Assembly (NCBI GenBank): GCA_963678085.1
Contig: OY782680.1
Coordinates: 3,162,001 to 3,226,000 of the forward strand
From: Aliishimia sp963678085
GTDB lineage: Bacteria; Pseudomonadota; Alphaproteobacteria; Rhodobacterales; Rhodobacteraceae
Reading direction: 5' to 3'
Length of the DNA stretch: 64,000 nt
The position numbers were made by a program, and so were the translations under genes. Every line of letters starts with the position of its first letter. The first letter of the stretch is position 1. This document shows, one piece after another, positions 7,465-16,405 of the stretch. The notes under the pieces are model-generated. The model did no database searches. It saw only the letters and a program-made list of their open reading frames with translations, and was not told where the DNA came from.

Positions 7465-8988
7465 TCAGAGGATCACATCACTGGCATCGAAATCGGCAAA
7501 ATCCATGTTCTCAAGAAAGAGCACATTGTCATTCCCGAAATCGAGCACCACGCCGCCCCATTTACCTTGGGCCACGGCAAGCACATCTCCAAAGTTTGAG
7601 ACCGGGACAGCGCCAGTAAAATCAATCTGGTCGCTGCCGTTTTCAAAGTCTTTTATCCGATCAAACCCTCTCATGTCATAGAGGAACACATCCGAACCAG
7701 CGCCGCCGGACATTGTGTCATCGCCAAATCCGCCATAAAGCCAGTCATTACCATTCTCGCCCAGCAGATAGTCTTGGCCATTATTGCCTTGGAGGCTGTC
7801 GTGATGACCTCCTCCGAAGAGCGTGTCATCGCCCTCGCCTCCCAACAGCGTGTCGTTATCTCTGTTCCCTCTTAAGCGATCAGCCCCGTCACCACCGCTT
7901 AGCTGGTCATTGCCTCGCCCCCCGTAGAGAAAGTCTCCATGCCCCTCCCCGTTAAGCGTATCAGCACCAGAGCCGCCGAACACAGTGTCAACGCCGTCGC
8001 CGCCCCAGCCTCTATCGTCACCAGATCCACCATCGATCCGGTCTGCTCCGCTCGCGCCGTTCAGAACGTCATCCCCGTCTTTGCCTTTTAGGAAATCCGC
8101 GCCGTGCCATCCGTAGAAACTATTATCCGAGGCATCACCAACGAAGCGATCTGCATAATTCGACCCGGATAAGCTTTCAATACTCGTCAGGTGATCTGCG
8201 CCCATTCCACCCCCGACATTGCGGCCCGTATGTTCCAGGTAGACTGTCACGCCGCTGCTTGCGAAATAGTAGCCGACCTCGTCATTCCCATCGCCGCCAT
8301 TGATGGTTTCATCCCCCGTGCCACTACCGATTTCATCATTTCCTGCGCCAGCGTTGATGAGCGCAGATGCTGTCGCTGTATAGAAATCGTCATCGCCCGA
8401 TGTTCCCTGAACAGTAATCGCAATATCGTCAAAGAAATAGAACTCATCGAAATTTAAGTAGCGGCCGAAAGATGCGGTCTGCGAGGCACCGTTCATCCCG
8501 ATCAGCATCCCGGTTTCCAGGTTCATCTCATAGCGATCAAAGCTATCGGATAGTGCACCTGCTGAAATCGATAAGTAGGGAGTGATATCATATTGTTGGG
8601 TGCTAAAAAACCCTTGCGTCCCAGCTTCGATGACTGGGATGCGCGCGCCTGCCCCGTAGCCGGAACTCGGGGTGCTTTCGAGAATAACCGCTTGGTTCAG
8701 AGAAGACCCAAATACAATGTCATCCACATTGCTGAAGCGATGGGTGCGGAACTCTGGCTGCCTGCCGATAAGAACTGGGGGGTCGGGGCTGAGAGCACCA
8801 CTTAACCCGGTTTCCTCAAGCGAGACATAGGCGTACACTCCCACATCTATGCGGTTGAAATTCCTCAAATCTAGCAAATCCAGCCCGGAGGGGGAGCCAG
8901 AGGTGAGGCCGCCCGCCCATGTCCCATCATGTGTCAAGACATTGTCATATGTGGTTTCAGCAATTGGAGTTGCGCTAAGTTCTGTCAT
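7465..8988 (-). CDS. RTX-type calcium-binding secreted protein 3
   Basis: 507 aa from the ATG at 8988, chosen because MTELSATPIAETTYDN aligns with the starts of the paralogs; an upstream start at 9057 would add a non-conserved tail. The N-terminal domain is slightly longer than in the others. RTX repeats span about residues 230-440, followed by GFDRIKDFENGSDQIDFTG and a FDASDVIL end. Its upstream flank matches that of RTX 4 for about 30 bp (CATGCCGAAATGC...GGTTCGGCTCCC) but then diverges before the promoter block, so it may depend on readthrough from RTX 4. Confidence 0.85.
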   Translation of the reverse strand: MTELSATPIAETTYDNVLTHDGTWAGGLTSGSPSGLDLLDLRNFNRIDVGVYAYVSLEETGLSGALSPDPPVLIGRQPEFRTHRFSNVDDIVFGSSLNQAVILESTPSSGYGAGARIPVIEAGTQGFFSTQQYDITPYLSISAGALSDSFDRYEMNLETGMLIGMNGASQTASFGRYLNFDEFYFFDDIAITVQGTSGDDDFYTATASALINAGAGNDEIGSGTGDETINGGDGNDEVGYYFASSGVTVYLEHTGRNVGGGMGADHLTSIESLSGSNYADRFVGDASDNSFYGWHGADFLKGKDGDDVLNGASGADRIDGGSGDDRGWGGDGVDTVFGGSGADTLNGEGHGDFLYGGRGNDQLSGGDGADRLRGNRDNDTLLGGEGDDTLFGGGHHDSLQGNNGQDYLLGENGNDWLYGGFGDDTMSGGAGSDVFLYDMRGFDRIKDFENGSDQIDFTGAVPVSNFGDVLAVAQGKWGGVVLDFGNDNVLFLENMDFADFDASDVIL

Positions 8989-9101
8989 GTCAAATGGCCC
9001 CCGCCCGAAAACATGCCGAAATGCAGGTTCGGCTCCCGACTTTAATGCAATAAGCATAAGCCAGAGCCGGGCTGGGGTTCAACGGGCAGGTTGGCGAGAT
9101 G

Positions 9102-10568
9102 TCAGAGGGTCACATCACTGGCGTCGAAATCAGCAATATCCATGTTCTCGACAAAGAGCACATTATCATTCCCGAAATCGAGCACCACGCCGCCCCATCT
9201 ATCTTGGGCCACGGCCAGCACATCCGCGAATGTCGTCAATCCGGCGATCTCGCTCAGATCAAGCTGGTCGATACCATTCTCGAAATCCTTCACACGATCA
9301 AAGCCCGTGAGGTTGTACACGAATACGTCTGCCCCGTCCCCGCCGCGCAGGAAATCATCACCTGCGCCGCCATTGAGCACGTCATTGCCATTCTCACCAT
9401 AGAGCCGGTCACTGTCGCCGCTGCCATAGAGCGTGTCATTCTGGCCACCACCAAACAGGGTATCCTGGCCATCGCCGCCATTAAGTTCGTCATTGTTGCG
9501 ATTACCTCTCAAGCGATCATCGCCATAGCCACCATAAAGCGTGTCATTGTCGCGCCCGCCATAGAGGAAATCATCGCCGCTCTGTCCCTCTAGAGTATCA
9601 CTCCCAGAACCCCCCAGGAGCGAATCCGCATCGGCGCCGCCATAGAGACTGTCAGCCCCTTCTCCTCCCCAAATGAGGTCCGCGCCGTGTTTTCCTTCAA
9701 AGTAATCATCTCCCTCTTTGCCTTTGAGCGTATCATCCCCGCCGTCGCCATTTAAGAAGTTATCAGTCTCATCGCCGACCAACCGGTCACCATGATCTGA
9801 GCCCACCAGAACTTCAATATTTGTAAGATAATCTGCACCGAGGCCGCCACCCACATCGCGGCCTTGATATTCCAGATACACAGACACGCCACTCGTCGCA
9901 TGAATATAGTGCACTGAATCAAAATCTCCGTCGCCGCCGTCGATCGTATCATCGCCAGCTCCACTGTAAATCATATCCCACCCAGCGCCTGCATTCACGA
10001 TGCTCTTCGGTGCGTTTGTTATGTCAATTACATTAGCGTCAGCCGTGCCTTGAATCGATATCGCGGCATCATCAAAAAAATAAAGATATTTGAAATTGAG
10101 ATAGCGACCAAAGGAGGCCGTGCCCAACACCTCATCAGTCCCGGTCAACATGCCGGTTTCCATATTCAACTCGTAGTGACTATAAGCGTCCGAAAGCGCG
10201 CCCTGCATGATTGAGAGGCGATCAGCGCGACCATCACCCGCATCAATCACAGGTATCCTGTCGTTTGTGCCATATCCAAAATTTGGCGTAGCCTCGAGCA
10301 CAACTGTATCAGAGACCGACCCTAAAATAGCATCATCCATGTTATAAAATCGGTGATCACCTGTGAGATGAACGGCGCGTGCCTCAGCAGTAAATGTTCG
10401 AAGTCGCAAGTCGGCAACGAGCAACACGCCCTCGGTCAAACCGGATAGATCCAGTAAGTTCAGCCCAGAGACGGGGGCGGTGGTGGACCCTCCATCCCAA
10501 TTCCCGTCATGGGTGACAACATTGTCATATGTGGTTTCTCCGATTGGATCTATGCCTAGCTCAGTCAT
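9102..10568 (-). CDS. RTX-type calcium-binding secreted protein 4
   Basis: 488 aa, the promoter-proximal member of the array. The ATG at 10568 (MTELGIDPIGETTYDN) matches the paralog starts; a TTG two codons upstream is less likely. N-terminal domain about 1-180, RTX beta-roll repeats about 200-420, then GFDRVKDFENGIDQLDLSE and the C-terminal signal ending FDASDVTL instead of DVIL. The 3' flank (GGCAGGTTGGCGAGATGTCAG) is also found after RTX 3, showing that these two copies arose from one duplication including flanks. Confidence 0.85.
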   Translation of the reverse strand: MTELGIDPIGETTYDNVVTHDGNWDGGSTTAPVSGLNLLDLSGLTEGVLLVADLRLRTFTAEARAVHLTGDHRFYNMDDAILGSVSDTVVLEATPNFGYGTNDRIPVIDAGDGRADRLSIMQGALSDAYSHYELNMETGMLTGTDEVLGTASFGRYLNFKYLYFFDDAAISIQGTADANVIDITNAPKSIVNAGAGWDMIYSGAGDDTIDGGDGDFDSVHYIHATSGVSVYLEYQGRDVGGGLGADYLTNIEVLVGSDHGDRLVGDETDNFLNGDGGDDTLKGKEGDDYFEGKHGADLIWGGEGADSLYGGADADSLLGGSGSDTLEGQSGDDFLYGGRDNDTLYGGYGDDRLRGNRNNDELNGGDGQDTLFGGGQNDTLYGSGDSDRLYGENGNDVLNGGAGDDFLRGGDGADVFVYNLTGFDRVKDFENGIDQLDLSEIAGLTTFADVLAVAQDRWGGVVLDFGNDNVLFVENMDIADFDASDVTL

Positions 10569-10668
10569 CTGCAATGGCCCCCACCTAAAAACATGCCGAA
10601 ATGCGGGTTCGGCTCCCAGTTGATGGGGGAGGTATACCTCTGATTAGCGTCAGGGATCAACGCTATGG

Positions 10669-10702
10669 TTAACAAACTGTTAGCCTTCGGGAATTTTCAA
10701 TC
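10669..10702 (-). promoter_or_regulatory. conserved bipartite upstream block of RTX gene 4 (near-CtrA box)
   Basis: On the minus strand: GATTGAAAAT (10702-10693), 9 bp, then CTAACAGTTTGTTAA (10683-10669), one base from TTAA-N7-TTAA. It ends 101 bp from the ATG at 10568, as at RTX 1 and RTX 2. Confidence 0.5.
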
Positions 10703-10821
10703 ACGGGGCGATTTTTTTCGCGCTCAGATCGGTTTCTGGTTCCTGCCCGCTTTCCTTGGGCTGCGCCACAGCATATAGTGGCGCGCGAAACATCCCTCAC
10801 AAAACAAGCGAGGCCCGAGCG

Positions 10822-11631
10822 ATGGCGCATATGATTGTGGTTGGCAATGAAAAAGGCGGGGCGGGCAAATCGACCGTCTCCATACATATTGCCACAGCGC
10901 TTGCGCGGATGGGCCATAAGATCGGCTGTCTGGATCTTGATTTGCGCCAAAAGAGCCTCACGCGCTATGTCACCAATCGCCATCGCACAAATGAGGAGGG
11001 CGGGCTGTCGCTGGTCTGCCCGGTCGTGCATCCTCTGCCCGAGCTGGATGAGGCCGGGCTGCAAGCGGGTGAAAATATCTACGATCAAAGGCTCAATGCC
11101 GCGCTTGCCACTCTTGCGCCCGATTATGACTTTATCCTGATTGACTGCCCCGGCTCGCATACGCGGCTGAGCCAAGTCGCCCATTCGCTGGCCGATACGC
11201 TGGTCACACCGCTCAATGACAGTTTTGTGGATTTCGACCTGCTGGCCGAGGTGGATAGCGGGGGCAAAGAGATCAAGCGCCCCTCAATCTATTCCGAAAT
11301 GGTCTGGAATGCGCGCCAGCTGCGGGCCCAAGCGGGCCTAAGCGCCATTGACTGGGTGGTGGTGCGCAACCGCGTGGGCACGCAGCGCATGGTGAACAAA
11401 GAAAAGATGAACACCGTGCTCAAACTGCTCTCCAAGCGCATCGGCTTTCGCATCGCGCCCGGTTTTTCCGAGCGCGTCGTTTTTCGTGAACTGTTCCCGC
11501 GCGGCATCACCCTGCTCGATCTGCGCGATGTGGGCGTGCGCCAGCTCAACATCTCAAACGTAACCGCCCGCCAAGAGCTGCGAGAATTGATGAAAGCGCT
11601 CAACCTGCCCGGTGTGAAGGTCAATTTCTGA
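10822..11631 (+). CDS. mipZ: MipZ-like division-site ATPase
   Basis: 269-aa ParA/MinD-type ATPase. The deviant Walker A KGGAGKST is at residues 11-18 and the switch/Walker B segments are LDLDLRQKSLTRY and FILIDCPGSHT. LDLDLRQ after strand 2 and the C-terminal part (FRELFPRGITLLDL) are characteristic of MipZ, the ATPase that forms a gradient from ParB at the poles and inhibits FtsZ polymerisation away from midcell. I chose the ATG at 10822 because conservation begins there (MAHMIVVGNEKGG); the earlier in-frame start adds 22 unrelated residues. No parB is in the window. Confidence 0.9.
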   Translation: MAHMIVVGNEKGGAGKSTVSIHIATALARMGHKIGCLDLDLRQKSLTRYVTNRHRTNEEGGLSLVCPVVHPLPELDEAGLQAGENIYDQRLNAALATLAPDYDFILIDCPGSHTRLSQVAHSLADTLVTPLNDSFVDFDLLAEVDSGGKEIKRPSIYSEMVWNARQLRAQAGLSAIDWVVVRNRVGTQRMVNKEKMNTVLKLLSKRIGFRIAPGFSERVVFRELFPRGITLLDLRDVGVRQLNISNVTARQELRELMKALNLPGVKVNF

Positions 11632-11811
11632 TCTGCGCCTTGCGACTGCCAGGAAACCCGCGCTGACGGTAAAGGAAATTCACGAAGCGTGAAATGCACA
11701 GGGCGCATTTAACGAAGACATAAGGCTCTTTCGCGTAAGATGAATTGAAGTACATCGCCCAACGCGTTCCAACCCAGACGGCAATGTTCACAACGACCGA
11801 AAGGGTTTCAA

Positions 11812-12237
11812 ATGCGCAACGTCATAATGACTTCACTGAGCTTAATTCTGTTCACCCCAGCCGCGCTTATGGCTGGCGATCTGACAATCAACGTGTCTGA
11901 TATCCGCAATTCAGACGGGGCGCTGCTCCTTGCGCTTCATAATAAGGCAAAGGGGTTTCCCGGCGAGGATGCGGCGTTCGCGGTGCAAGCAAAAGCGGCA
12001 GATGCGACGGGTTTGACTTTCAGTTTCGCCAATTTGCCTGCTGGCGAATATGCGGTCGCGCTCTTTCATGACGAGGATGGCAATGGCAAGCTGGATACAA
12101 ACATGGTGGGTGTCCCACTCGAAGGGTTTGGCTTTTCCAATAACGCTATGGGGCAGTTTGGCCCGCCCTCATTCAGGAAAGCGCGTTTCACCATGCCAGA
12201 TGGCGATCACGCGATTTCGATCAATGTGGCCTACTAG
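11812..12237 (+). CDS. DUF2141 exported protein
   Basis: 141 aa with a signal peptide (about residues 1-21, MRNVIMTSLSLILFTPAALMA). The mature part has the DUF2141 pattern: LTINVSDIRNSDGALLLALH, LPAGEYAVALFHDEDGNGKLDTN and GFGFSNNAMGQFGPPSF. The family forms small beta-sandwich periplasmic or outer-membrane-associated proteins of unknown activity, often beside carotenoid- or fatty-acid-related genes. Here the stop at 12235-12237 touches the ribosome binding site of the next gene, a carotenoid oxygenase homolog, so the two are likely co-expressed. Confidence 0.85.
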   Translation: MRNVIMTSLSLILFTPAALMAGDLTINVSDIRNSDGALLLALHNKAKGFPGEDAAFAVQAKAADATGLTFSFANLPAGEYAVALFHDEDGNGKLDTNMVGVPLEGFGFSNNAMGQFGPPSFRKARFTMPDGDHAISINVAY

Positions 12238-12246
12238 GGGGTGAAA

Positions 12247-13755
12247 ATGGATCGTCGAACATTTCTTCAAAGCTTCAGCGCCGCATTGGCAGCTGGCACG
12301 GTCAGCGGTACACCTCTCGCCGCCGCTGGCGAAAATTGGAAAGCTGAGTTCGCTGCGGCTCTGGCGCGCAAACCCTGGCTCCTTGGCTACAAGACAGCCG
12401 CACCAAACGGGTATGCGCAGCGCGACATGGAGGTGGAAGGCAAACTTCCAGAGGCGCTGCGCGGCACGCTCTACCGCAATGGCCCCGCCCGCCACGAAAT
12501 CGGAGATACGCGCTACCAGCATTGGTTTGATGGCGATGGCATGATACACGCATTCCGATTTGAAGAGGGGCGGGTAAGCCATAGAGGCAAATTCGTTCAG
12601 ACCGCAAAGTACCTAGAGGAAGAAAAAGCAGGGCGCGCGCTTTATCAAGGATTTGGAACCGCTTCCGGCGATATGCCCCCCCTGAGCAATGCGGACCAAA
12701 TCAACGTCGCAAATATCAACGTGATTGAGCATGCGGGCGAGCTTTTGGCGCTATGGGAAGGCGGGTCGGCTTATCGCCTGGATCCAGAAACACTTGAAAC
12801 ACTCGGGCTGAAATCCTGGTCCCGGCCAACCACCGGGCTGCCCTTTAGCGCGCATCCACGCCTTGATACTGATGGGACGCTGTGGAATTTTGGATATGCG
12901 CCCAGCGGAAATGCCCTTGTGATCTATCGCATCGACCCGGACGGCGCGCTTCGCGATACCGGGATCATCCCACGGGGCAAGGTGCCCATGGTGCATGATT
13001 TCATGGTCACGAAAACGCATCTGGTCCTCATCCTGCCGCCCTTTCTATTCGATGTCGAGAAAACCGGCAGCTTCCTGGATCACTTCGCCTGGCAGCCCGA
13101 ACAGGGCGGGCGTGCCTTGATCATCGACAAGAACGATCTGTCATCCGTGCAAGAAATCGAGCTCCCGCCGTTCTGGGTGTTTCATTTCTCAAATGCCTTT
13201 GAAACGGGCGGTGTCATTGAGTTTAACGCGCCCACATATGGTGATCCTGGGATCATGACCACAGGGTTCAGAGATATTATGCGCGGAGATCACGTGCCCA
13301 GAGCGAATATTCGTTTTCTAACCGGGCGCCTAGATTTGCAGGCCGGAACGTTCACAACCTCAGAGACCTCCGAGGGCTCGGGCGGTGAATTCCCACGTAT
13401 TGATGACCGTTTCCAAGGAGAGCGGCACGGGTTTACGATCCTGATGCGCAACATCAACCAACCGGGCCGCCCGACGATGGATAGCGTTTGGCGGATTGAT
13501 CACGACTCCGGCGACCACCGCGGCCACACATATTCAAGCGAAGAGCTGGCCGACGAGCATGTCTTTGTGCCAAACCCACAAAGCGCAAGCCAAGGAGAGG
13601 GCTGGGTGATCGGAACCTCCCTCGACACAGGCCGCAAGCGCAGCACGATCAATATCTTCGATGCGCAACATATCGAGGACGGGCCAATCGCGCGCGCCCA
13701 TACCCAATACCCAATCCCCTTGGGCCTGCACGGAAACTTTGTGCCGGCCTCATAA
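12247..13755 (+). CDS. carotenoid oxygenase (RPE65/CCD) family protein with Tat-like signal
   Basis: 502 aa. The N-terminus MDRRTFLQSFSAALAAG is a twin-arginine type signal. The body is a seven-bladed propeller of the carotenoid cleavage oxygenase family, with GTLYRNGPA, WFDGDGMIHAFRF and four candidate Fe(II) histidines: His203 (SAHPR), His250 (MVHDF), His313 (VFHFSN) and His495 (LHGNF). I prefer the ATG at 12247, preceded by AGGGGG at a good distance, over the GTG at 12241. Export of such an enzyme is unusual, as most are cytoplasmic. The substrate (carotenoid, apocarotenoid or lignin stilbene) cannot be read from sequence. Confidence 0.88.
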   Translation: MDRRTFLQSFSAALAAGTVSGTPLAAAGENWKAEFAAALARKPWLLGYKTAAPNGYAQRDMEVEGKLPEALRGTLYRNGPARHEIGDTRYQHWFDGDGMIHAFRFEEGRVSHRGKFVQTAKYLEEEKAGRALYQGFGTASGDMPPLSNADQINVANINVIEHAGELLALWEGGSAYRLDPETLETLGLKSWSRPTTGLPFSAHPRLDTDGTLWNFGYAPSGNALVIYRIDPDGALRDTGIIPRGKVPMVHDFMVTKTHLVLILPPFLFDVEKTGSFLDHFAWQPEQGGRALIIDKNDLSSVQEIELPPFWVFHFSNAFETGGVIEFNAPTYGDPGIMTTGFRDIMRGDHVPRANIRFLTGRLDLQAGTFTTSETSEGSGGEFPRIDDRFQGERHGFTILMRNINQPGRPTMDSVWRIDHDSGDHRGHTYSSEELADEHVFVPNPQSASQGEGWVIGTSLDTGRKRSTINIFDAQHIEDGPIARAHTQYPIPLGLHGNFVPAS

Positions 13756-13765
13756 TTATGCCTGT

Positions 13766-13791
13766 GCCCCGCCCAACCCCTCGGGCGGGGC
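13766..13791. terminator. bidirectional terminator hairpin
   Basis: A 9-bp perfect GC stem, GCCCCGCCC (13766-13774) with GGGCGGGGC (13783-13791), between the convergent carotenoid oxygenase and 5'-nucleotidase genes. The T-tract is poor, so termination strength is uncertain. Confidence 0.6.
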
Positions 13792-13798
13792 CTGTTCG

Positions 13799-15400
13799 TT
13801 ACTTCTGCGCGATGCGCCCATCGGTGTAAGGGGTGTAGTCGGCCCCCTTAGCCATGATGAACTCTGCGGTCACATCAGCAAGATCGGGCCCGAAATCATA
13901 GGCGTTTTTGTCCTCTCCGGCGAACATCTTATAGCCATCCCCGCCATTGCGCACATAGTTATTGGTCACAACGCCGTAAACCTTATCCGTCTCAATTGGG
14001 GCAAACCAACCATCATCTGTTGCCACCATCACCTCGACAATCCGGCTGCCCGGCGCGGCGCTTGCATCCCAGGTGAATTTGAGCCCCGCTACTTGCGGAA
14101 AGCGGCCCTTGCCCTCTTCCACTTGGCTCACCCCGTTTTCGAGCGCGGCAATGATTTCAGAGCCCGTTGCCTCAAAGGTCGAGAGCGTGTTTTGGAAAGG
14201 CAAAACGGTCAGCACTTCGCCCATGGTGATCTGGCCCGCATCAATCGAGGCACGTAGACCCCCACCATTTTGGATCGCAACCGTGATGCCTTGATCCTTG
14301 ACCCTGTCCAGCATCGCATCGGCCACAAGATTACCCATCGGGCATTCTGTGGACCGGCAGATCGTGCGATCCCCGTCAATCGCCAAGCTCGCAAAGCCAA
14401 TCACCCGCGCTTTGAGCTCTTCAATCGGGCCAGCCAGCTCTGCCACACGGGCCGCAATGGCCGCATCAGGCTGAACCGAGGCATCAAGCAAGATCGTATC
14501 ACCCGACGCATCAACCACCTGACCGGCATCGTTAAAGGTCAGCGTCAAATGCCCCACATATTTGGAATAGGCATAGGCCTGCACCACGGGCACTAATGTG
14601 CCGTCTTCTTGGTTGGCATAGGTGGGATAGGCCCCTGCCCGCTTACGGTCGGAGGCGGAAAGATATGTGTGCGAATGTCCGCCCACAACCGCGTCAATCC
14701 CGGCCACATTGGCAGCTATCTCAAGATCTTTGGGCAGGCCTACGTGATTGAGCGCGATGATCTTGTCGACGCCCGCAGCCTCTAGCGCGGCGGCATCTGC
14801 GGCCAGGCTGGCAATCTCATCGGCAAACACCACGTTGGGCCCAGGTGAAGATGTGTCCACCGTATCAGTCGCCAGCGCCGAAATGATACCGATCTTTTCA
14901 CCGCCGACCTCTAGCACCACATGGTCTTGCACCTTGCCGTTCAGCTCAGAGGCGCTGACATCCAGATTGCCGGAAATCACCGGGAAAGAAACCGTATCCA
15001 CAAACTCTGCCAATTTGGCAGGACCATCGTCAAATTCGTGATTGCCCACCGCCATAGCGTCAAAACCGATGGCCTGCATGAACTCAGCCTCGACCGCGCC
15101 CTTATAGGTCGTGTACATCAGCGAGCCCTGGAACTGGTCACCCGCATCCAGAACAATCACATTCTCGCCCGTAGCGGTGAGCTTGTTCCGCAGCTCGTTT
15201 ATCTTGGTCGCAACGCGCGCCACGCCGCCAAAGCACTTGCCCGCCGCATCGTCCTTGGCCCCGCAAGTGCTGTCATATTTGTTGATCGGCTCAATCCGGC
15301 TGTGCAGATCGTTGATGTGAATAATATGCAAACGGTACTCAGCCTGCGCCGCGCCCGCCAGCAAAGCCATCGCCGCCGTTGTCGTCAAAATTCGCGTCAT
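13799..15400 (-). CDS. periplasmic 5'-nucleotidase / bifunctional metallophosphatase (UshA-like)
   Basis: 533 aa. A signal peptide (MTRILTTTAAMALLAGAAQA) is followed by the calcineurin-like metal site motifs in order: HINDLHSRI, LDAGDQFQGS, GNHEFD, LNHVG and GGHSHTYLS. The C-terminal 5'-nucleotidase domain has the substrate motif NGGGLRAS and NNYVRNGGDGYKMF. It should hydrolyse nucleotides in the periplasm to free phosphate and nucleosides for uptake. The start at 15400 is preceded by GGGAGAGA; an upstream in-frame ATG at 15418 overlaps that site and is less likely. Cysteines in the segment DSTCGAKDDAAGKCFGG may form a disulfide. Confidence 0.92.
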   Translation of the reverse strand: MTRILTTTAAMALLAGAAQAEYRLHIIHINDLHSRIEPINKYDSTCGAKDDAAGKCFGGVARVATKINELRNKLTATGENVIVLDAGDQFQGSLMYTTYKGAVEAEFMQAIGFDAMAVGNHEFDDGPAKLAEFVDTVSFPVISGNLDVSASELNGKVQDHVVLEVGGEKIGIISALATDTVDTSSPGPNVVFADEIASLAADAAALEAAGVDKIIALNHVGLPKDLEIAANVAGIDAVVGGHSHTYLSASDRKRAGAYPTYANQEDGTLVPVVQAYAYSKYVGHLTLTFNDAGQVVDASGDTILLDASVQPDAAIAARVAELAGPIEELKARVIGFASLAIDGDRTICRSTECPMGNLVADAMLDRVKDQGITVAIQNGGGLRASIDAGQITMGEVLTVLPFQNTLSTFEATGSEIIAALENGVSQVEEGKGRFPQVAGLKFTWDASAAPGSRIVEVMVATDDGWFAPIETDKVYGVVTNNYVRNGGDGYKMFAGEDKNAYDFGPDLADVTAEFIMAKGADYTPYTDGRIAQK

Positions 15401-15500
15401 AGAGTCTCTCCCTATCATGATGGTTTATCTTGGCGCATAACCCGCGATTGTCAAAGCCTTATGACAGGGTGGCACCCTAAGATTGAAGCCCCCCTCACGC

Positions 15501-15526
15501 GGTAAGGTTTTCCTTACTTGGCAACC
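15501..15526 (+). repeat. 26-bp direct repeat, left copy
   Basis: Begins GGTAAGGTTTTCCTTAC and ends TTGGCAACC; identical to 16406-16431. It contains an inverted repeat GTAAGG-TTTT-CCTTAC. The two copies bracket one AT-richer gene. Confidence 0.85.
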
Positions 15527-15573
15527 ACCTCAGATTGTACATAGTTAACAACCATATTCTCAAGGAAAATTCT

Positions 15574-16371
15574 GATATGAGAAACCTTATACGACCCGAC
15601 TTGGGTAAAGTAGTCAAGTACTGCAACAAAGAAACTCTTAATTACCTACTCCACGGCAGTTTTAAAATCGGTACGCTCGAAGAGTATCGAACAAGCGAGA
15701 TGGAAGCAGCCCGCATGTCAGATCGCCAGGAAGGGATTGCCAATGTTTTGATTGGTCAAGGCTCTGGCAGAATTGAGCGGCTAGAATTACCCAACGGGGG
15801 AGTGATCGAAGATTGTACTTTTGAAAACTGCGGGGCAGGAGTATATTTAACAACGCATTATAATGAATATATTTTTTGCTGCACGATAGGCGAGTACAGA
15901 AAGTCTCATCACGAAGTCATGCTTACAGGCTCAAATACGGAATATGAAGGAAACAAAGATCTAGAGTATTTCGTTGAGTTAGATCTATCGGCTTTCCTAA
16001 AGGCACTGAAAACTTGGGCTGAAAAGACCAAAGGCGTGCTAAAGAATGGAAGTAGCGAGGCTTACCTCTACTCAAGGCCAGTAACCTACAATGATCGCAC
16101 GGTCGAAATGTCCACCGAGTGGGCGCAAGCGACGTCGGTCGAGGAACGTAATTCCCTCGCCTTGACACGGGCAGTTTTTAGCAAGCCCGGTTTCTTCGCG
16201 CCTGAGCAAGAATACCGGATAAACTTACGCATTAGTGGAGGGTACAACGGAGCCCCGTTTGGAGCCAGCGCGCTTTTCCCCAAATCACACAAGCTAAAAA
16301 TGGCAATTAAACGGTATGGACGGTTCGGTGGCTCAATCAAGATCCCGCGAAAACAGTTCATTAGGCAGTGA
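15574..16371 (+). CDS. unrecognised protein, foreign-looking, between 26-bp direct repeats
   Basis: 265 aa from the ATG at 15574 (MRNLIRPDLGKVVKYC). No signal peptide or membrane segment. Visible features are FKIGTLEEYR followed by an EG pair near residues 45-55, and FSKPGFFAPEQEYRINL near residue 210, a layout somewhat like DUF2971-type proteins, but I do not claim membership. Base use is clearly more AT-rich than the flanking genes, with codons such as AGA, ATA, TTA and GTA that are rare around it. It lies alone between two identical 26-bp repeats. It is probably a horizontally acquired accessory gene; function unknown. Confidence 0.7.
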   Translation, partial: DMRNLIRPDLGKVVKYCNKETLNYLLHGSFKIGTLEEYRTSEMEAARMSDRQEGIANVLIGQGSGRIERLELPNGGVIEDCTFENCGAGVYLTTHYNEYIFCCTIGEYRKSHHEVMLTGSNTEYEGNKDLEYFVELDLSAFLKALKTWAEKTKGVLKNGSSEAYLYSRPVTYNDRTVEMSTEWAQATSVEERNSLALTRAVFSKPGFFAPEQEYRINLRISGGYNGAPFGASALFPKSHKLKMAIKRYGRFGGSIKIPRKQFIRQ

Positions 16372-16405
16372 TCTCAAACTAACGAAAAGTCCGCTAAGCG
16401 CAAAA

